Position numbers and translations under genes: made by a program. A stretch of DNA of 64,000 bases from Actinomycetota bacterium (GTDB lineage: Bacteria; Actinomycetota; Actinomycetes; Actinomycetales; Dermatophilaceae). Under the pieces are notes generated by a model. The model did no database searches, had not been told where the DNA came from, and was given only the letters and a program-made list of their open reading frames with translations. This document shows, one piece after another, positions 1-8,113 of the stretch; position 1 is the stretch's first letter, and each line of letters begins with the position of its first letter. The stretch is from assembly GCA_020161815.1 (NCBI GenBank), contig JAIUOP010000007.1, positions 55,991 through 119,990 on the forward strand. The letters run 5' to 3'.

Positions 1-2
1 TG

Positions 3-200
3 AGGACGGCGGCCGACATCTGGCGCGAGCTGCCGATGGACAAGACCCTCACGTTGCGCTGGTGGCGGGTGCCGAGGGCGCGGATCCCCAGTGACCCGGA
101 CGGGATCGCCGACTGGCTGTATGCCGAGTGGTCCCGCATCGACGCCTGGATCGCCTCCCAACCCCCCTCCGACTCCCAACCACCCCGCGATTCGAGGTAA
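3..200 (+). CDS. C-terminal part of a lysophospholipid acyltransferase-like protein (5' truncated)
   Basis: Only the last 65 codons lie in the window. The tail (TLRWWRVPRARIPSD, then DGIADWLYAEWSRIDAWI) resembles the C-terminus of the long LPLAT/AGPAT-type acyltransferases of actinobacteria, which acylate glycerophospholipids at the membrane. The catalytic HX4D region would lie upstream, outside the window, so the assignment rests on the tail alone. The TAA stop is inside the 50-bp palindrome at 188-237, and the last three residues (DSR) are encoded by the palindrome. The MFS gene ending at 61501 terminates the same way. Confidence 0.5.
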   Translation, partial: RTAADIWRELPMDKTLTLRWWRVPRARIPSDPDGIADWLYAEWSRIDAWIASQPPSDSQPPRDSR

Positions 201-237
201 AACCGCCGGGGTACCCCGGCGGTTTTACCTCGAATCG
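188..237. repeat. Palindromic repeat, copy 1 (perfect 50-bp palindrome)
   Basis: Two perfectly complementary 25-nt halves meet at GGGGTACCCC. The half-site GATTCGAGGTAAAACCGCC recurs with small changes at 7928-7980, 59190-59240 and 61488-61540. This copy provides the stop codon of the upstream gene and could act as a terminator, although no U-tract follows. Confidence 0.85.
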
Positions 238-297
238 GAGGGTGGCTGGGAGTCGGGGGCGCAGGGTTCGTTCAGGGGGCCCGGATACGGTGGGCCG

Positions 298-891
298 GTG
301 ACCGCTCACCCGTCTCGTCGCCTTGTCCTCGGAGGCGCCTGGCTCCTCCCGCTCCTCGCCGTCGGCGCGTGCGCGGGGCCCTCCCCTGCGGCCCCAACCA
401 GCACTCCCGCGAGCGCCTCGCCCAGCGCCTCGGATGGGGGCTCGGAGGCGACCCGGCAGCGGGTGGCGAGCTACGGCATACCGGCATCGTCGATGGCGCT
501 GACCGTGCAGAAGAGCCCGACCTGCGGGTGCTGCAAGCTGTGGATGGACTACGCCCGTTCCTACGGCTTCACCCTCACCGCCGAGCACCCTGCGTCGATG
601 GATGCCGCCTTCGCAGCGCACGACATCCCCGCGAAGCTGCAGGCCTGTCATGTCGCCACCAATGCTGACGGCCAGGTCATCGTCGGCCATGTCGGCATCG
701 CGCAGGTGCTCGAGTACCTCAAGGCGCCACCGGCCGGGTCACGGGCGCTCATCGTGCCCGGTATGCCGGTGGGGTCGCCTGGGATGGAACAGGGCGAGGC
801 CTTCGATCCCTATGAGGTGCTCCTGCTCGCCAGTGACGGGACGACGACGACCTTCGCGACAGTCGCCTCCCCGACCGACCAGTCGATCTGA
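298..891 (+). CDS. DUF411 family lipoprotein (probable copper/metal-binding)
   Basis: The 197-residue product has an N-terminal SRR motif, a hydrophobic stretch and a lipobox-like AVGAC, so it is probably an exported lipoprotein. The mature part carries the DUF411 hallmark CGCC (SPTCGCC near residue 80) and, near the C-terminus, the conserved VPGMPVGSPGME. DUF411 proteins are repeatedly associated with copper handling. Here the stop codon overlaps the ATG of a multicopper oxidase (ATGA), which supports joint synthesis and a shared extracytoplasmic role. The GTG start is chosen because it lies just before the signal peptide. An upstream in-frame ATG at 91 would add a non-homologous, repeat-encoded extension. 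Confidence 0.85.
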   Translation: MTAHPSRRLVLGGAWLLPLLAVGACAGPSPAAPTSTPASASPSASDGGSEATRQRVASYGIPASSMALTVQKSPTCGCCKLWMDYARSYGFTLTAEHPASMDAAFAAHDIPAKLQACHVATNADGQVIVGHVGIAQVLEYLKAPPAGSRALIVPGMPVGSPGMEQGEAFDPYEVLLLASDGTTTTFATVASPTDQSI

Positions 892-2372
892 TGACGCACC
901 CCCACGCAACTCCCAGCCGGCGAGCCCTGCTCGGGGGCGGACTGGCGTTCACCGGTCTCGGGGTTGCCGGACTCGCGGGCTGCATGACCTCCTCCACGAT
1001 GGACGGTGACGGCGGATCGCTCAAGGGACTGGTGGGGCCGAATGATGCCGTGGTGGCCCAGGTCGAGGCGGCCCGCGGCACACCGGAAGCCACGCGCACC
1101 TTCGCGTTGACCGCTCGTCGCACCGAGATCGACCTCGCCGGGCAGCGCGCCGCGACCTGGGCCTATGGCGACACCGTCCCCGGCCCGCTGCTGCGAGCGA
1201 CCGCTGGCGACCGGATCACCGTCGCCGTCCGCAATGACCTGCCCCAGGTGACCTCGGTGCACTGGCACGGCATCCGGCTGCGAAACGACATGGACGGCGT
1301 GCCCGGACACACGCAGGAGGCGATTGCGGCCGACGGTGGCACCTTCACCTACGACTTCATCACCCCCGACCCGGGCACCTACTTCTTCCACCCGCACGTC
1401 GGGGTGCAGCTCGACCGGGGCCTCTATGCCCCTCTCATCATCGATGACCCGGCCGAGTCGGTGGACTTCGACAAGGAGTGGGTCGTCGTCCTCGACGACT
1501 GGCTCGACGGCATCATGGGCGACCCTGACACCGAGCTGGAAACGTTGCGGCGCAACGGTTCCGGGATGATTGGGCAGGGCAGTGAGATCGCCTACCCCTT
1601 CTACCTCGTCAACGGTCGCCCGCCCGCCGACCCGGAGACCTTCCAGGCCGCGCCCGGCGAGCGTGTGCGCCTCCGCATCATCAACGCCAGCTCCGACACC
1701 GTCTACCGGGTGGCGCTGGGAGGCCACCGGCTCAAGGTCACCCACAAGGACGGCATACCGACCCTGCCCAAGGAGACGGACGCGATCATCATCGGGATGG
1801 GCGAGCGCTACGACCTCAGCACCACCGTGGGGGACGGAGCGTTCCCCCTCGTCGCGATGGCCGAGGGCAAGAGCGGTCAGGCGTATGCCGTGCTCCGCAC
1901 CTCCGCGTCAGCGGCGGCTCCGCCGGAGGACGTGCAGCCCGACGAGCTCACGCGAGGCATCCTGTGGGCGCCACTGCTGAGCGGCGACGACCACGTGCCG
2001 CGCGGACAGGAGCGGGCCGGGGACAAGGCCGACCGGACGATCACGATCCAGCTCGGGGTCCGCGGAGGCCGCTACGTCTGGACGATGAACGGCAAGACCT
2101 TCGAGGAGGCCGACCCGTTCGTGGTCTCCCGTGACGAGGTGGTGCGGATCATCTGGCAGAACATGTCGCACATGCCGCATCCGATGCACCTGCACGGTCA
2201 CTCGTTCCGGCTCACCGATGGCGGCTCGTGGCACGACACGGTGCTCGTCGGGCCGATGGGTGCGGTCGCGGCTCAGTTCGTCGCCGACAACCCGGGGGCG
2301 TGGATGATGCACTGCCACAACATCTTCCACGCTGAGGCCGGGATGATGGCGACGCTCGGCTACCGCGCCTGA
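891..2372 (+). CDS. Multicopper oxidase (Tat-exported lipoprotein)
   Basis: This 493-residue protein starts with a twin-arginine signal (PSRRALLGGG) and a lipobox (GLAGC). All four copper-ligand motifs are visible: HWHG, HPHVG (T2/T3 sites), HPMHLHGHSF, and HCHNIFHAEAGMM near the C-terminus, whose Met suits a T1 copper. The length fits CopA/CumA/laccase-like oxidases that couple substrate or Cu(I) oxidation to reduction of O2 to water outside the cytoplasm. It is coupled to the DUF411 gene by an ATGA overlap, so copper detoxification is the likely role, though a laccase-like role is not excluded. The 3' end overlaps the convergent gene by 13 bp. Confidence 0.92.
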   Translation: MTHPHATPSRRALLGGGLAFTGLGVAGLAGCMTSSTMDGDGGSLKGLVGPNDAVVAQVEAARGTPEATRTFALTARRTEIDLAGQRAATWAYGDTVPGPLLRATAGDRITVAVRNDLPQVTSVHWHGIRLRNDMDGVPGHTQEAIAADGGTFTYDFITPDPGTYFFHPHVGVQLDRGLYAPLIIDDPAESVDFDKEWVVVLDDWLDGIMGDPDTELETLRRNGSGMIGQGSEIAYPFYLVNGRPPADPETFQAAPGERVRLRIINASSDTVYRVALGGHRLKVTHKDGIPTLPKETDAIIIGMGERYDLSTTVGDGAFPLVAMAEGKSGQAYAVLRTSASAAAPPEDVQPDELTRGILWAPLLSGDDHVPRGQERAGDKADRTITIQLGVRGGRYVWTMNGKTFEEADPFVVSRDEVVRIIWQNMSHMPHPMHLHGHSFRLTDGGSWHDTVLVGPMGAVAAQFVADNPGAWMMHCHNIFHAEAGMMATLGYRA

Positions 2373-2758
2373 CCTCGACGCGCCAGCACCCGGTCAAGGA
2401 TCACCCGGTCGGCGAAGAGGTTGTGCACCTCGGCCAGGCTGAGATAGGGACCCTCCTGCCCCTCCTTGCCCATGACCTTGAGCAGGACCGGCCATTCGCC
2501 GTCCGTGAGCTGGCGATCGAAGGGGCGCCGGAAGTCCTTGGCCCGCTCGGCGTTGGCGTCCATCACCTCCACCAGCCGCTCGTCGGTGAGCCCTCGCTCG
2601 ACGACGCCGGTTTCGACGTCCACGCAGTCGACGGCGAACTCGTCCAGGCGCTCGAACTGCTCCTCGTCGAAGTGTCCGGCCTGGTCGAGGATGCGGGAAC
2701 CTGCACCGCGCTTGTCCAGCGGTCCACCGCGCAGTTCACCCGGCCGCAGTCCGGTCAC
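2360..2758 (-). CDS. Conserved hypothetical protein, 132 aa
   Basis: I do not recognise a family. The product is soluble, charged and predominantly helical, with no signal peptide, membrane segment or Cys pair. A C-terminal stretch (SLAEVHNLFADRVILDRVL) looks structured. GTG at 2758 is the first plausible start, only four bases from the perfect palindrome at 2762-2821, which separates it from the TIGR01777-family gene upstream in the same orientation. The 3' end overlaps the multicopper oxidase gene tail to tail. It may be expressed as the last gene of the SIMPL/epimerase operon if the hairpin is read through. Confidence 0.6.
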   Translation of the reverse strand: MTGLRPGELRGGPLDKRGAGSRILDQAGHFDEEQFERLDEFAVDCVDVETGVVERGLTDERLVEVMDANAERAKDFRRPFDRQLTDGEWPVLLKVMGKEGQEGPYLSLAEVHNLFADRVILDRVLARRGQAR

Positions 2759-2761
2759 GAG

Positions 2762-2821
2762 GTCGAAAGTAGACGAGGAGCTGCTCCGGCTTACCGGAGC
2801 AGCTCCTCGTCTACTTTCGAC
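2762..2821. terminator. Perfect 28-bp-stem hairpin with 4-nt loop
   Basis: The arms 2762-2789 and 2794-2821 are fully complementary around the loop CTTA. The hairpin lies between two minus-strand genes, 18 bp after the stop of the first and four bases before the start of the second. It has no U-tract. It may terminate or attenuate transcription, or be a DNA-level palindrome. Its sequence is unrelated to the GATTCGAGG palindrome family. Confidence 0.7.
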
Positions 2822-2839
2822 TGTCGTGGGGGGGCGGGA

Positions 2840-4228
2840 TCAGCGAGCGAGGACGTGCCGCAGGCCGTCGGCCAAGTCGCGGTGGCGGAACTGGTAGCCC
2901 CACTCCTGCGCCAACGAGGCATCGAGCCGCTGCCCGGCGAGCGCCAGCTCCCGCGCGCCCTGGCGTCCGAGCAACAAGGCCGGGCCGAAGCCTGGCACCG
3001 GCAGCACCGTCGGGCGACGGACGACGCGACCCAGCGTCGCGGCATACTCACTCGCCCGCACCGGCTCGGGAGCGGCGGCGTTGACCGGCCCCGCCAGGCC
3101 CGGCGTCAGTGCGACGTGGGCATAGAGACCGATGAGGTCGTCGATGGTGATCCACGGCATCCACTGCCTGCCGTCGCCGAGTCGCCCGCCCAAGCCGGCT
3201 TCGTAGAGCGGCAACTGGAGCGCAAGCTGCCCGCCACCGGCCGACTGCACATAGCCGGTGCGGACATGCGCCACCCGCACGCCGGCCTCGCGCGCCGGGT
3301 CCGCGGCCGCCTCCCACTCGCGGCAGACGAGCGCAAGGAAGGCATCCCCTGACGCGGACTGCTCCGTGAGCACCTCATCCCCACGGTCGGCGCCGTAGTA
3401 GCCCGACGCCGAGGCGGTGACCAAGGCCCGCTCCCGCCCATCGCTCGACAGGTCGGCCAGCACCCGGGCCAGCAGCGTCGTCGAGCGCACCCGGGAGTCG
3501 AAGACCCGCGCCTTGTGGTGCGCGGTGAACCTCTTGCCGATCGGCTCGCCCGCCAGGTGGATGACGACATCGACGTCACGCAGCGCCTCGGCATCCAGGC
3601 CCGAGCCGTCGCTGGCCTCCGGGTCCCAGCGAATCTCCCTCTCGGACTTGGGTGCTCGACGAGTCAGCACCCGCACGTCGTGCCCACCGCCGCCGAGCAG
3701 CGCGACGAGCTGGCGCCCCACCAGCCCCGAGGCTCCCGACACCGCGATGACCTTCGTCTCCGGGTGGCGCTCATGGAAGGCGAGGTCGTCACGCAGCTGC
3801 CGCTCGCGATAGGCGAACATCCCGCGCAGCTGCGGCTCGACCAGCCGCGCCAGCACATCCGGCAGCCCGAGCGGCAGCTCGTAGGTCACCTCGTCCTCGA
3901 TCCGAGTGCCCCCGCCGGGCAGGTCGGTGAAGACGTGCCTATGCACCCACGACCGCAGCGGCCCGCTCACCATCACGTCCTCGAAGAAGGACGGCGGGTC
4001 GTATGCCGTGTGCCGGGCATGCCAGGTCGGCCCCACCTTCCCGGCGGTGCCGGGGACGCCGATGGTGAACCGGTGCTCGGCCCCGACCTGCAGGCCGACG
4101 CTCGGCTCGCCCTTCGAGCGCACCTGGCCGGGAGGGGAAAGACGGGTGAAGGCTCCCGGCCGCTCGTGCCAGGCCCAGACGGTCTCGCGGCTCTGGGGGT
4201 ACTCGCTCACGTGGGTGAAGGTCGCCAT
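2840..4228 (-). CDS. TIGR01777 family NAD-dependent epimerase with N-terminal SRPBCC domain
   Basis: The 462-residue product has two parts. About 150 N-terminal residues form an SRPBCC/START-like domain (starting MATFTHVSEYPQSRETVWAW). An SDR-type domain follows with the Rossmann motif SGASGLVGRQ, HLAGEPIGKRF and SGYYG, typical of the YfcH/TIGR01777 family. The substrate of this family is unknown, and the SRPBCC fusion suggests a hydrophobic ligand. ATG at 4228 is chosen because it gives the intact SRPBCC start. It lies four bases after the stop of the SIMPL-domain gene, so the two are probably cotranscribed. Confidence 0.88.
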   Translation of the reverse strand: MATFTHVSEYPQSRETVWAWHERPGAFTRLSPPGQVRSKGEPSVGLQVGAEHRFTIGVPGTAGKVGPTWHARHTAYDPPSFFEDVMVSGPLRSWVHRHVFTDLPGGGTRIEDEVTYELPLGLPDVLARLVEPQLRGMFAYRERQLRDDLAFHERHPETKVIAVSGASGLVGRQLVALLGGGGHDVRVLTRRAPKSEREIRWDPEASDGSGLDAEALRDVDVVIHLAGEPIGKRFTAHHKARVFDSRVRSTTLLARVLADLSSDGRERALVTASASGYYGADRGDEVLTEQSASGDAFLALVCREWEAAADPAREAGVRVAHVRTGYVQSAGGGQLALQLPLYEAGLGGRLGDGRQWMPWITIDDLIGLYAHVALTPGLAGPVNAAAPEPVRASEYAATLGRVVRRPTVLPVPGFGPALLLGRQGARELALAGQRLDASLAQEWGYQFRHRDLADGLRHVLAR

Positions 4229-4232
4229 CAGC

Positions 4233-4904
4233 TCACTCCGCGACGAACCGGGCGTTGACGACCGCAGTGGTCTCGACGTCCTCGGGCGCGATCTCGATGC
4301 CGCCCTCACCGCCGCCGGCATCCATCGCCTTGTACGCACCGCGCAGGGACATGGCGTGCACCTGGGGGGCATCGGCCTGCCCGTCGGAGAGCAGTCCCGG
4401 GTCGGCGATCTGGACACAGCGGACCACGCCACCACCGGCCGCCGTGGCATAGACCTGCGCCCGCTCACGGGCATCGACCACCGCCTCGGCGCGAACGCGC
4501 TCGTCGGTCTCCTTCCGCGTGGCCTCGGTGAGGGTCCACTCGACATGCCCCAGGGTGACGCCCTCGAGTCCACCCCAGGCGTCGGCGAACCCGGACAGGG
4601 CCCGGAAGTCACGGAACTTCACCTGCACCCGGGACGACGCGGCATACCTCATCGGGAGGACGGTCCCCTTGTCGGACCACGGGCGCCACGACCGGGTGCC
4701 GACGGGGAGCACCGCCGACCACGTCGTGGGGCGGGACTCGTGCTCACGGAGCCGGGTGAGCTCGGCGCTCAGCGCATTGACCAGGTCCGTCGTGCGACGC
4801 AGGACCTGGGCCTTGTCGGCCCCCTCGAAGCCCGCCGTGAGGTGGATCGTGGCGCGCTCCGGGGCCAGGGCCGCGCGGCCGGTGCCGATGACGGTGATCT
4901 CCAT
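4233..4904 (-). CDS. SIMPL domain-containing protein (DUF541)
   Basis: The 223-residue protein begins directly with the SIMPL/BP26 core (MEITVIGTGRAALAPERATI) and keeps the typical closing part in which VRAEAVVDARERAQVYATAAG precedes a C-terminal beta region. No signal peptide is present, so it is probably cytoplasmic, unlike many exported DUF541 proteins. No enzymatic role is established; family members have been linked to signalling scaffolds and stress. It is the first gene of a minus-strand operon with the TIGR01777 protein (4-bp gap). Confidence 0.85.
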   Translation of the reverse strand: MEITVIGTGRAALAPERATIHLTAGFEGADKAQVLRRTTDLVNALSAELTRLREHESRPTTWSAVLPVGTRSWRPWSDKGTVLPMRYAASSRVQVKFRDFRALSGFADAWGGLEGVTLGHVEWTLTEATRKETDERVRAEAVVDARERAQVYATAAGGGVVRCVQIADPGLLSDGQADAPQVHAMSLRGAYKAMDAGGGEGGIEIAPEDVETTAVVNARFVAE

Positions 4905-4975
4905 GACTGGACTCTAGGTCAAGGTCACCATGGCGAACCCGTCCGCTCGGGGCGGGCATCGGCGAGGATGCAGCC

Positions 4976-6718
4976 ATGCCCTTGGCCGACTGGTTCCTCT
5001 CGCACGAGGAGCGCGACAACCCGAGCAGCCGCGTGGACGCGATCCTCGACGACGGGGATGCCTCGTGGACGCCGGGCAACCACGTGCGGCCCATCGTCCA
5101 CGGCGCCGACTACTTCGCCGAGCTCGCCGAGCGGATCAAGGCGATGGGTGAGGGTGACCGGATCTACTTCGTCGACTGGCGCGGCGACCCGGACGAGCAC
5201 CTCAACGAGGACGGTGACACCCTGCTCGACGTCCTCGTCGCCGCCCTCGGCCGGGGCGCCGACGTGCGGGCCCTGCTGTGGCGCTCGCACTGGCGCAAGC
5301 TCGGCTTCCACTCCGAGCGGGCCTTCGAGCTGGGCAGGGCGATCGAGGAGGCCGGCGGGCAGTGCCTGCGGGACATGCGGGTGCGCACGGCCGGCGCCCA
5401 CCACCAGAAGTTCGTCGTCCTTCGCCACCGCGACGACTCGAGGCGCGATGTCGCCTACGTCGGTGGCATCGACCTCTGCCACAGCCGCCGCGACGACGCC
5501 GATCACGGTGGTGACCCCCAGCCGCTCAAGATCGCGGCGGAGTACGGTCCCAACCCGGCCTGGCACGACGTGCAGGTCGGGATCAGCGGGCCGGCGGTCC
5601 ACGACGTCGAGACCACCTTTCGTGAGCGCTGGGAGGACACGACTCCCCTGACCTCCAACCCGGGCCGGCGCCTCGCGTCCTGGCTCCAGGCCGAGGACCA
5701 GACGCCGAAGCCACTCGGCGAGCAGTGGCCGCCGCCACCGCCGGTCGAGGGCGGCCACGACGCCGTGCAGCTCGCCCGCACCTATCCCAAGATCCTGCCC
5801 AAGCCCTATGACTTCGCGCCCGACGGCGAGCGCACCATCGCCCTCGGCAACGCCAAGGCGATGAGCCGCGCACGCCGCCTGGTCTATGTCGAGGACCAGT
5901 ACCTCTGGGGCCCCCAGGTCGGTGAGCACTTCGCGAGCGTCCTGCGCGAGCGCCCCGACCTCCGGCTGGTCATCGTGCTGCCGGTCCTGCCCGACCTCGA
6001 CGGCACCGTGGCGCGCACCACCCAGTGGCACGCCCGACTGCTCGCCCTCGAGCCGATCCTCGAGGCCGGTGGTGACCGGGTCGCCGTCTTCGGCCTGACC
6101 AACTCCAAGGGCCTGCCTGTCTATGTCCACTCCAAGGTCTGCATCATCGACGACCGCTGGGCCAGCGTCGGCTCGGACAACCTCAACCGGCGCTCCTGGA
6201 CCAGCGACTCGGAAATCGCGGCCTTCGTCATGGACGACCGCGTCGACGCCCTCGCCGACGACGAGCCCGGACCGCGCGACGGCTTCCCGCTGCGCCTGCG
6301 CCGGATGCTCTGCGCCGAACACTTGGGCCTGCCGGAGGAGGAGGTGCCGGACGACCCGGACGAGCTCTTCGAGCTGCTCGTCGGCTCCGCGGCCGCCCTC
6401 GATGAGTGGTATGCCGCGGGCGCGGCTCCCCAGCCGGAGGGCGTTCGCCGGGTGGTCGCCAAGGTCAAGGGGCGCCGACGGCATACGCCATGGACGCGAA
6501 AGCGGGCGCGGGGACGAGCCGCTGGTGCGGCGGCGGCGTGGTTGGAGCGCTCGGGCGCCTCGGCGGAACGACCGCCCGGCCAGTTGCGACACCTCGCGGC
6601 GCCGACGCTGACGCGCGTCCAGCGCCTCTGGGCCGAGCGGCTCTACGACGTCTTCGACCCCGACGGCACCATCGGGCGGGACGAGACGATCGAGGAACTC
6701 ACCTCCCCGAAGCGCTGA
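4976..6718 (+). CDS. Phospholipase D family protein
   Basis: This 580-residue protein has two HKD-type motifs. The first is AHHQKFVVL, followed by an acidic GGIDLCHSRRDD. The second is HSKVCIIDDRWASVGSDNLNRRSW. This arrangement is typical of PLD-like phosphodiesterases or phosphatidyltransferases acting on phospholipid headgroups. No signal peptide is seen. The C-terminal 90 residues are basic and variable. ATG at 4976 is preceded by GAGGAT then six bases, possibly a leaderless -10. The gene ends just before a perfect hairpin shared with the convergent ROK gene. Cardiolipin synthase activity is an alternative, but no membrane segments are evident. Confidence 0.87.
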   Translation: MPLADWFLSHEERDNPSSRVDAILDDGDASWTPGNHVRPIVHGADYFAELAERIKAMGEGDRIYFVDWRGDPDEHLNEDGDTLLDVLVAALGRGADVRALLWRSHWRKLGFHSERAFELGRAIEEAGGQCLRDMRVRTAGAHHQKFVVLRHRDDSRRDVAYVGGIDLCHSRRDDADHGGDPQPLKIAAEYGPNPAWHDVQVGISGPAVHDVETTFRERWEDTTPLTSNPGRRLASWLQAEDQTPKPLGEQWPPPPPVEGGHDAVQLARTYPKILPKPYDFAPDGERTIALGNAKAMSRARRLVYVEDQYLWGPQVGEHFASVLRERPDLRLVIVLPVLPDLDGTVARTTQWHARLLALEPILEAGGDRVAVFGLTNSKGLPVYVHSKVCIIDDRWASVGSDNLNRRSWTSDSEIAAFVMDDRVDALADDEPGPRDGFPLRLRRMLCAEHLGLPEEEVPDDPDELFELLVGSAAALDEWYAAGAAPQPEGVRRVVAKVKGRRRHTPWTRKRARGRAAGAAAAWLERSGASAERPPGQLRHLAAPTLTRVQRLWAERLYDVFDPDGTIGRDETIEELTSPKR

Positions 6719-6736
6719 CGCCACCCTCGCAACGAT

Positions 6737-6786
6737 GCTTGATGTGGTGGATGTGGGGTCCTGACCCCACATCCACCACATCAAGC
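6737..6786. terminator. Bidirectional terminator-like perfect hairpin (24-bp stem)
   Basis: Arms 6737-6760 and 6763-6786 are perfectly complementary around a 2-nt centre (CT). It sits between the convergent PLD and ROK genes. The ROK stop codon (complement of 6781-6783) lies inside the right arm. Confidence 0.75.
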
Positions 6787-7983
6787 GGGGAGGAGGGCGG
6801 CGCGGAGCGCATCGAGGGCGCCGAGACGGGCGCCGGTCAAGGGTCCGTCGTCGAGGCGTGCCACGCGGACGTCGGCCGCCACGACCTCGTCCGCGCCGAG
6901 GGCATCGCGCACTGCCTCGACCACGCGTGGGTGGCGGCCCCAGGGCCCGTCGAGGACGACGACCTCGGGGTCGAGGAGGTGACAGGCTCCGCGGACTGTG
7001 GCGGTGATCGCCTCGAGGAGGCGCTGCGCCCTGTCGCCACCGCGATCGAGCGCGGCCTGCACCCGAGTCAGGTCGACACCGACGGCGCCCGGCGCGAGCA
7101 GGCCAAGCTCGCTGAGCTGGCCAAGGAGGGAGCCGGCCAGGGGGTCGTGGCGTCGCCCAGACGCGGCGCCCGAGCGACGCGCGGCCGCAGGGTCGGTGAC
7201 CGCGTGCGTGATCTCGCCGGCGAAGCCGCGCGAGCCGCGCACGAGGGCGCTCTCGCTCAGGATGGCCGAGCCGAGCCCGACACCGAGGTGAACCTGCACA
7301 ACGTGGGTGCAGCCGCTCGCGGCACCGAGGCGATGCTCGGCGAGCAGCGCCCAGTTGACGTCGTTGTCCACGAGGGGCGCGACGGACAGGCCGACAGCGG
7401 CGCCCACATCGAGCCCGCCGGTGAGGAAGGGCGAGCCGGGCAGGTTGACGGTGCGCCCCTGTCGGTCCACCGGATTGGCGATGCTGACCCCGACCGCCGC
7501 GATGCCACCCCGCGCCTGGTCGGCGAGCGAGGCCGCGAGGTGCCGGAGGGCGGAGGACAGCCGACGGGCGGACACGGGGAGGTCGAAGGTCCGCTCTTCA
7601 CGCGCAAGCACTTCTCCGTCGGCGCGGACCACTTCGCCGAGCAGTCCTGCCCCACCGGCTCGGAGCACCAGCGCGCATGGGCTCCCGTCGGCCAGGGTCA
7701 CGACGGTCCCGGCGCGCCCCCGACCGGAGTGCTCCGCACGCCCGGCCTCTGCCAGCACGCCGGCGTCGATGAGGCGGCCGACGGCCTGGGAGACGGTCGG
7801 CTTGGACAGGCCGGTGCGTGCGGCGAGGTCCGCGCGCGAGCCGGGGCCCTCGTCGAGGACGGCCCCGAGGACGTTGGCGTCGGAGAGCTGCCGGAGCAGG
7901 TCCAGCGACGGCCGCCCCAAACTACCCCCGATTCGAGGTATTACCGCCGCAGATTCTGCGGCGGTAATACCTCGAATCGGCAT
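6781..7983 (-). CDS. ROK family transcriptional regulator
   Basis: An N-terminal winged HTH (RADLAARTGLSKPTVSQAVG) is followed by a ROK sugar-kinase-like fold with a glycine-rich segment (HLGVGLGSAIL). The zinc-binding CXCGXXGC motif of sugar-sensing ROK kinases is not seen, so it is probably a repressor without kinase activity. ATG at 7983 has a fair ribosome site (GAGGGG) but places the whole palindrome (7928-7980) in frame as the N-terminus. TTG at 7920 would give the usual ROK start (LGRPSLDLLRQL). It is divergent from the DUF1479 gene, its likely target, and repeats in the spacer may be its operators. Confidence 0.85.
   Translation of the reverse strand: MPIRGITAAESAAVIPRIGGSLGRPSLDLLRQLSDANVLGAVLDEGPGSRADLAARTGLSKPTVSQAVGRLIDAGVLAEAGRAEHSGRGRAGTVVTLADGSPCALVLRAGGAGLLGEVVRADGEVLAREERTFDLPVSARRLSSALRHLAASLADQARGGIAAVGVSIANPVDRQGRTVNLPGSPFLTGGLDVGAAVGLSVAPLVDNDVNWALLAEHRLGAASGCTHVVQVHLGVGLGSAILSESALVRGSRGFAGEITHAVTDPAAARRSGAASGRRHDPLAGSLLGQLSELGLLAPGAVGVDLTRVQAALDRGGDRAQRLLEAITATVRGACHLLDPEVVVLDGPWGRHPRVVEAVRDALGADEVVAADVRVARLDDGPLTGARLGALDALRAALLPA
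7928..7980. repeat. Palindromic repeat, copy 2 (26-bp perfect arms)
   Basis: Arms 7928-7953 and 7955-7980 are perfectly complementary around one base. The core is GATTCGAGGTATTACCGCC. Unlike the other copies it lies at the 5' side of both flanking genes, between divergent ROK and DUF1479 genes, so a terminator role does not explain it. It would encode PIRGITAAESAAVIPRIG if ROK translation starts at 7983. Confidence 0.85.
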
Positions 7984-8013
7984 GGGGAACCCCTCGGTCT
8001 GTTCGTCGCGACA

Positions 8014-8100
8014 GGACTTGGCAAGGACTTGGTAAGGACCGCTTGCAAAATAGCATGCCGCCTGCCATCCTGCTCTTTAAGAAGGAGTCCTTATCAAAGA
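8014..8100. promoter_or_regulatory. Probable operator/promoter region between ROK and DUF1479 genes
   Basis: Two direct repeats, GGACTTGGCAA (8014-8024) and GGACTTGGTAA (8026-8036), have a 12-bp period. The downstream segment GTCCTTATCAAAG (8088-8100) resembles TTGGTAAGGAC in inverted orientation. TTGCAA (8043-8048) and CATCCT (8066-8071) are 17 bp apart and could be a weak promoter for the rightward gene. Binding by the ROK protein is inferred from position only. Confidence 0.45.
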
Positions 8101-8113
8101 TGAGAGGCCAGCC

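Noticed and set aside
4925..6784. 619-codon minus-strand frame over the phospholipase D gene
   Set aside because: Antisense shadow of a gene with two HKD motifs; low-complexity composition.
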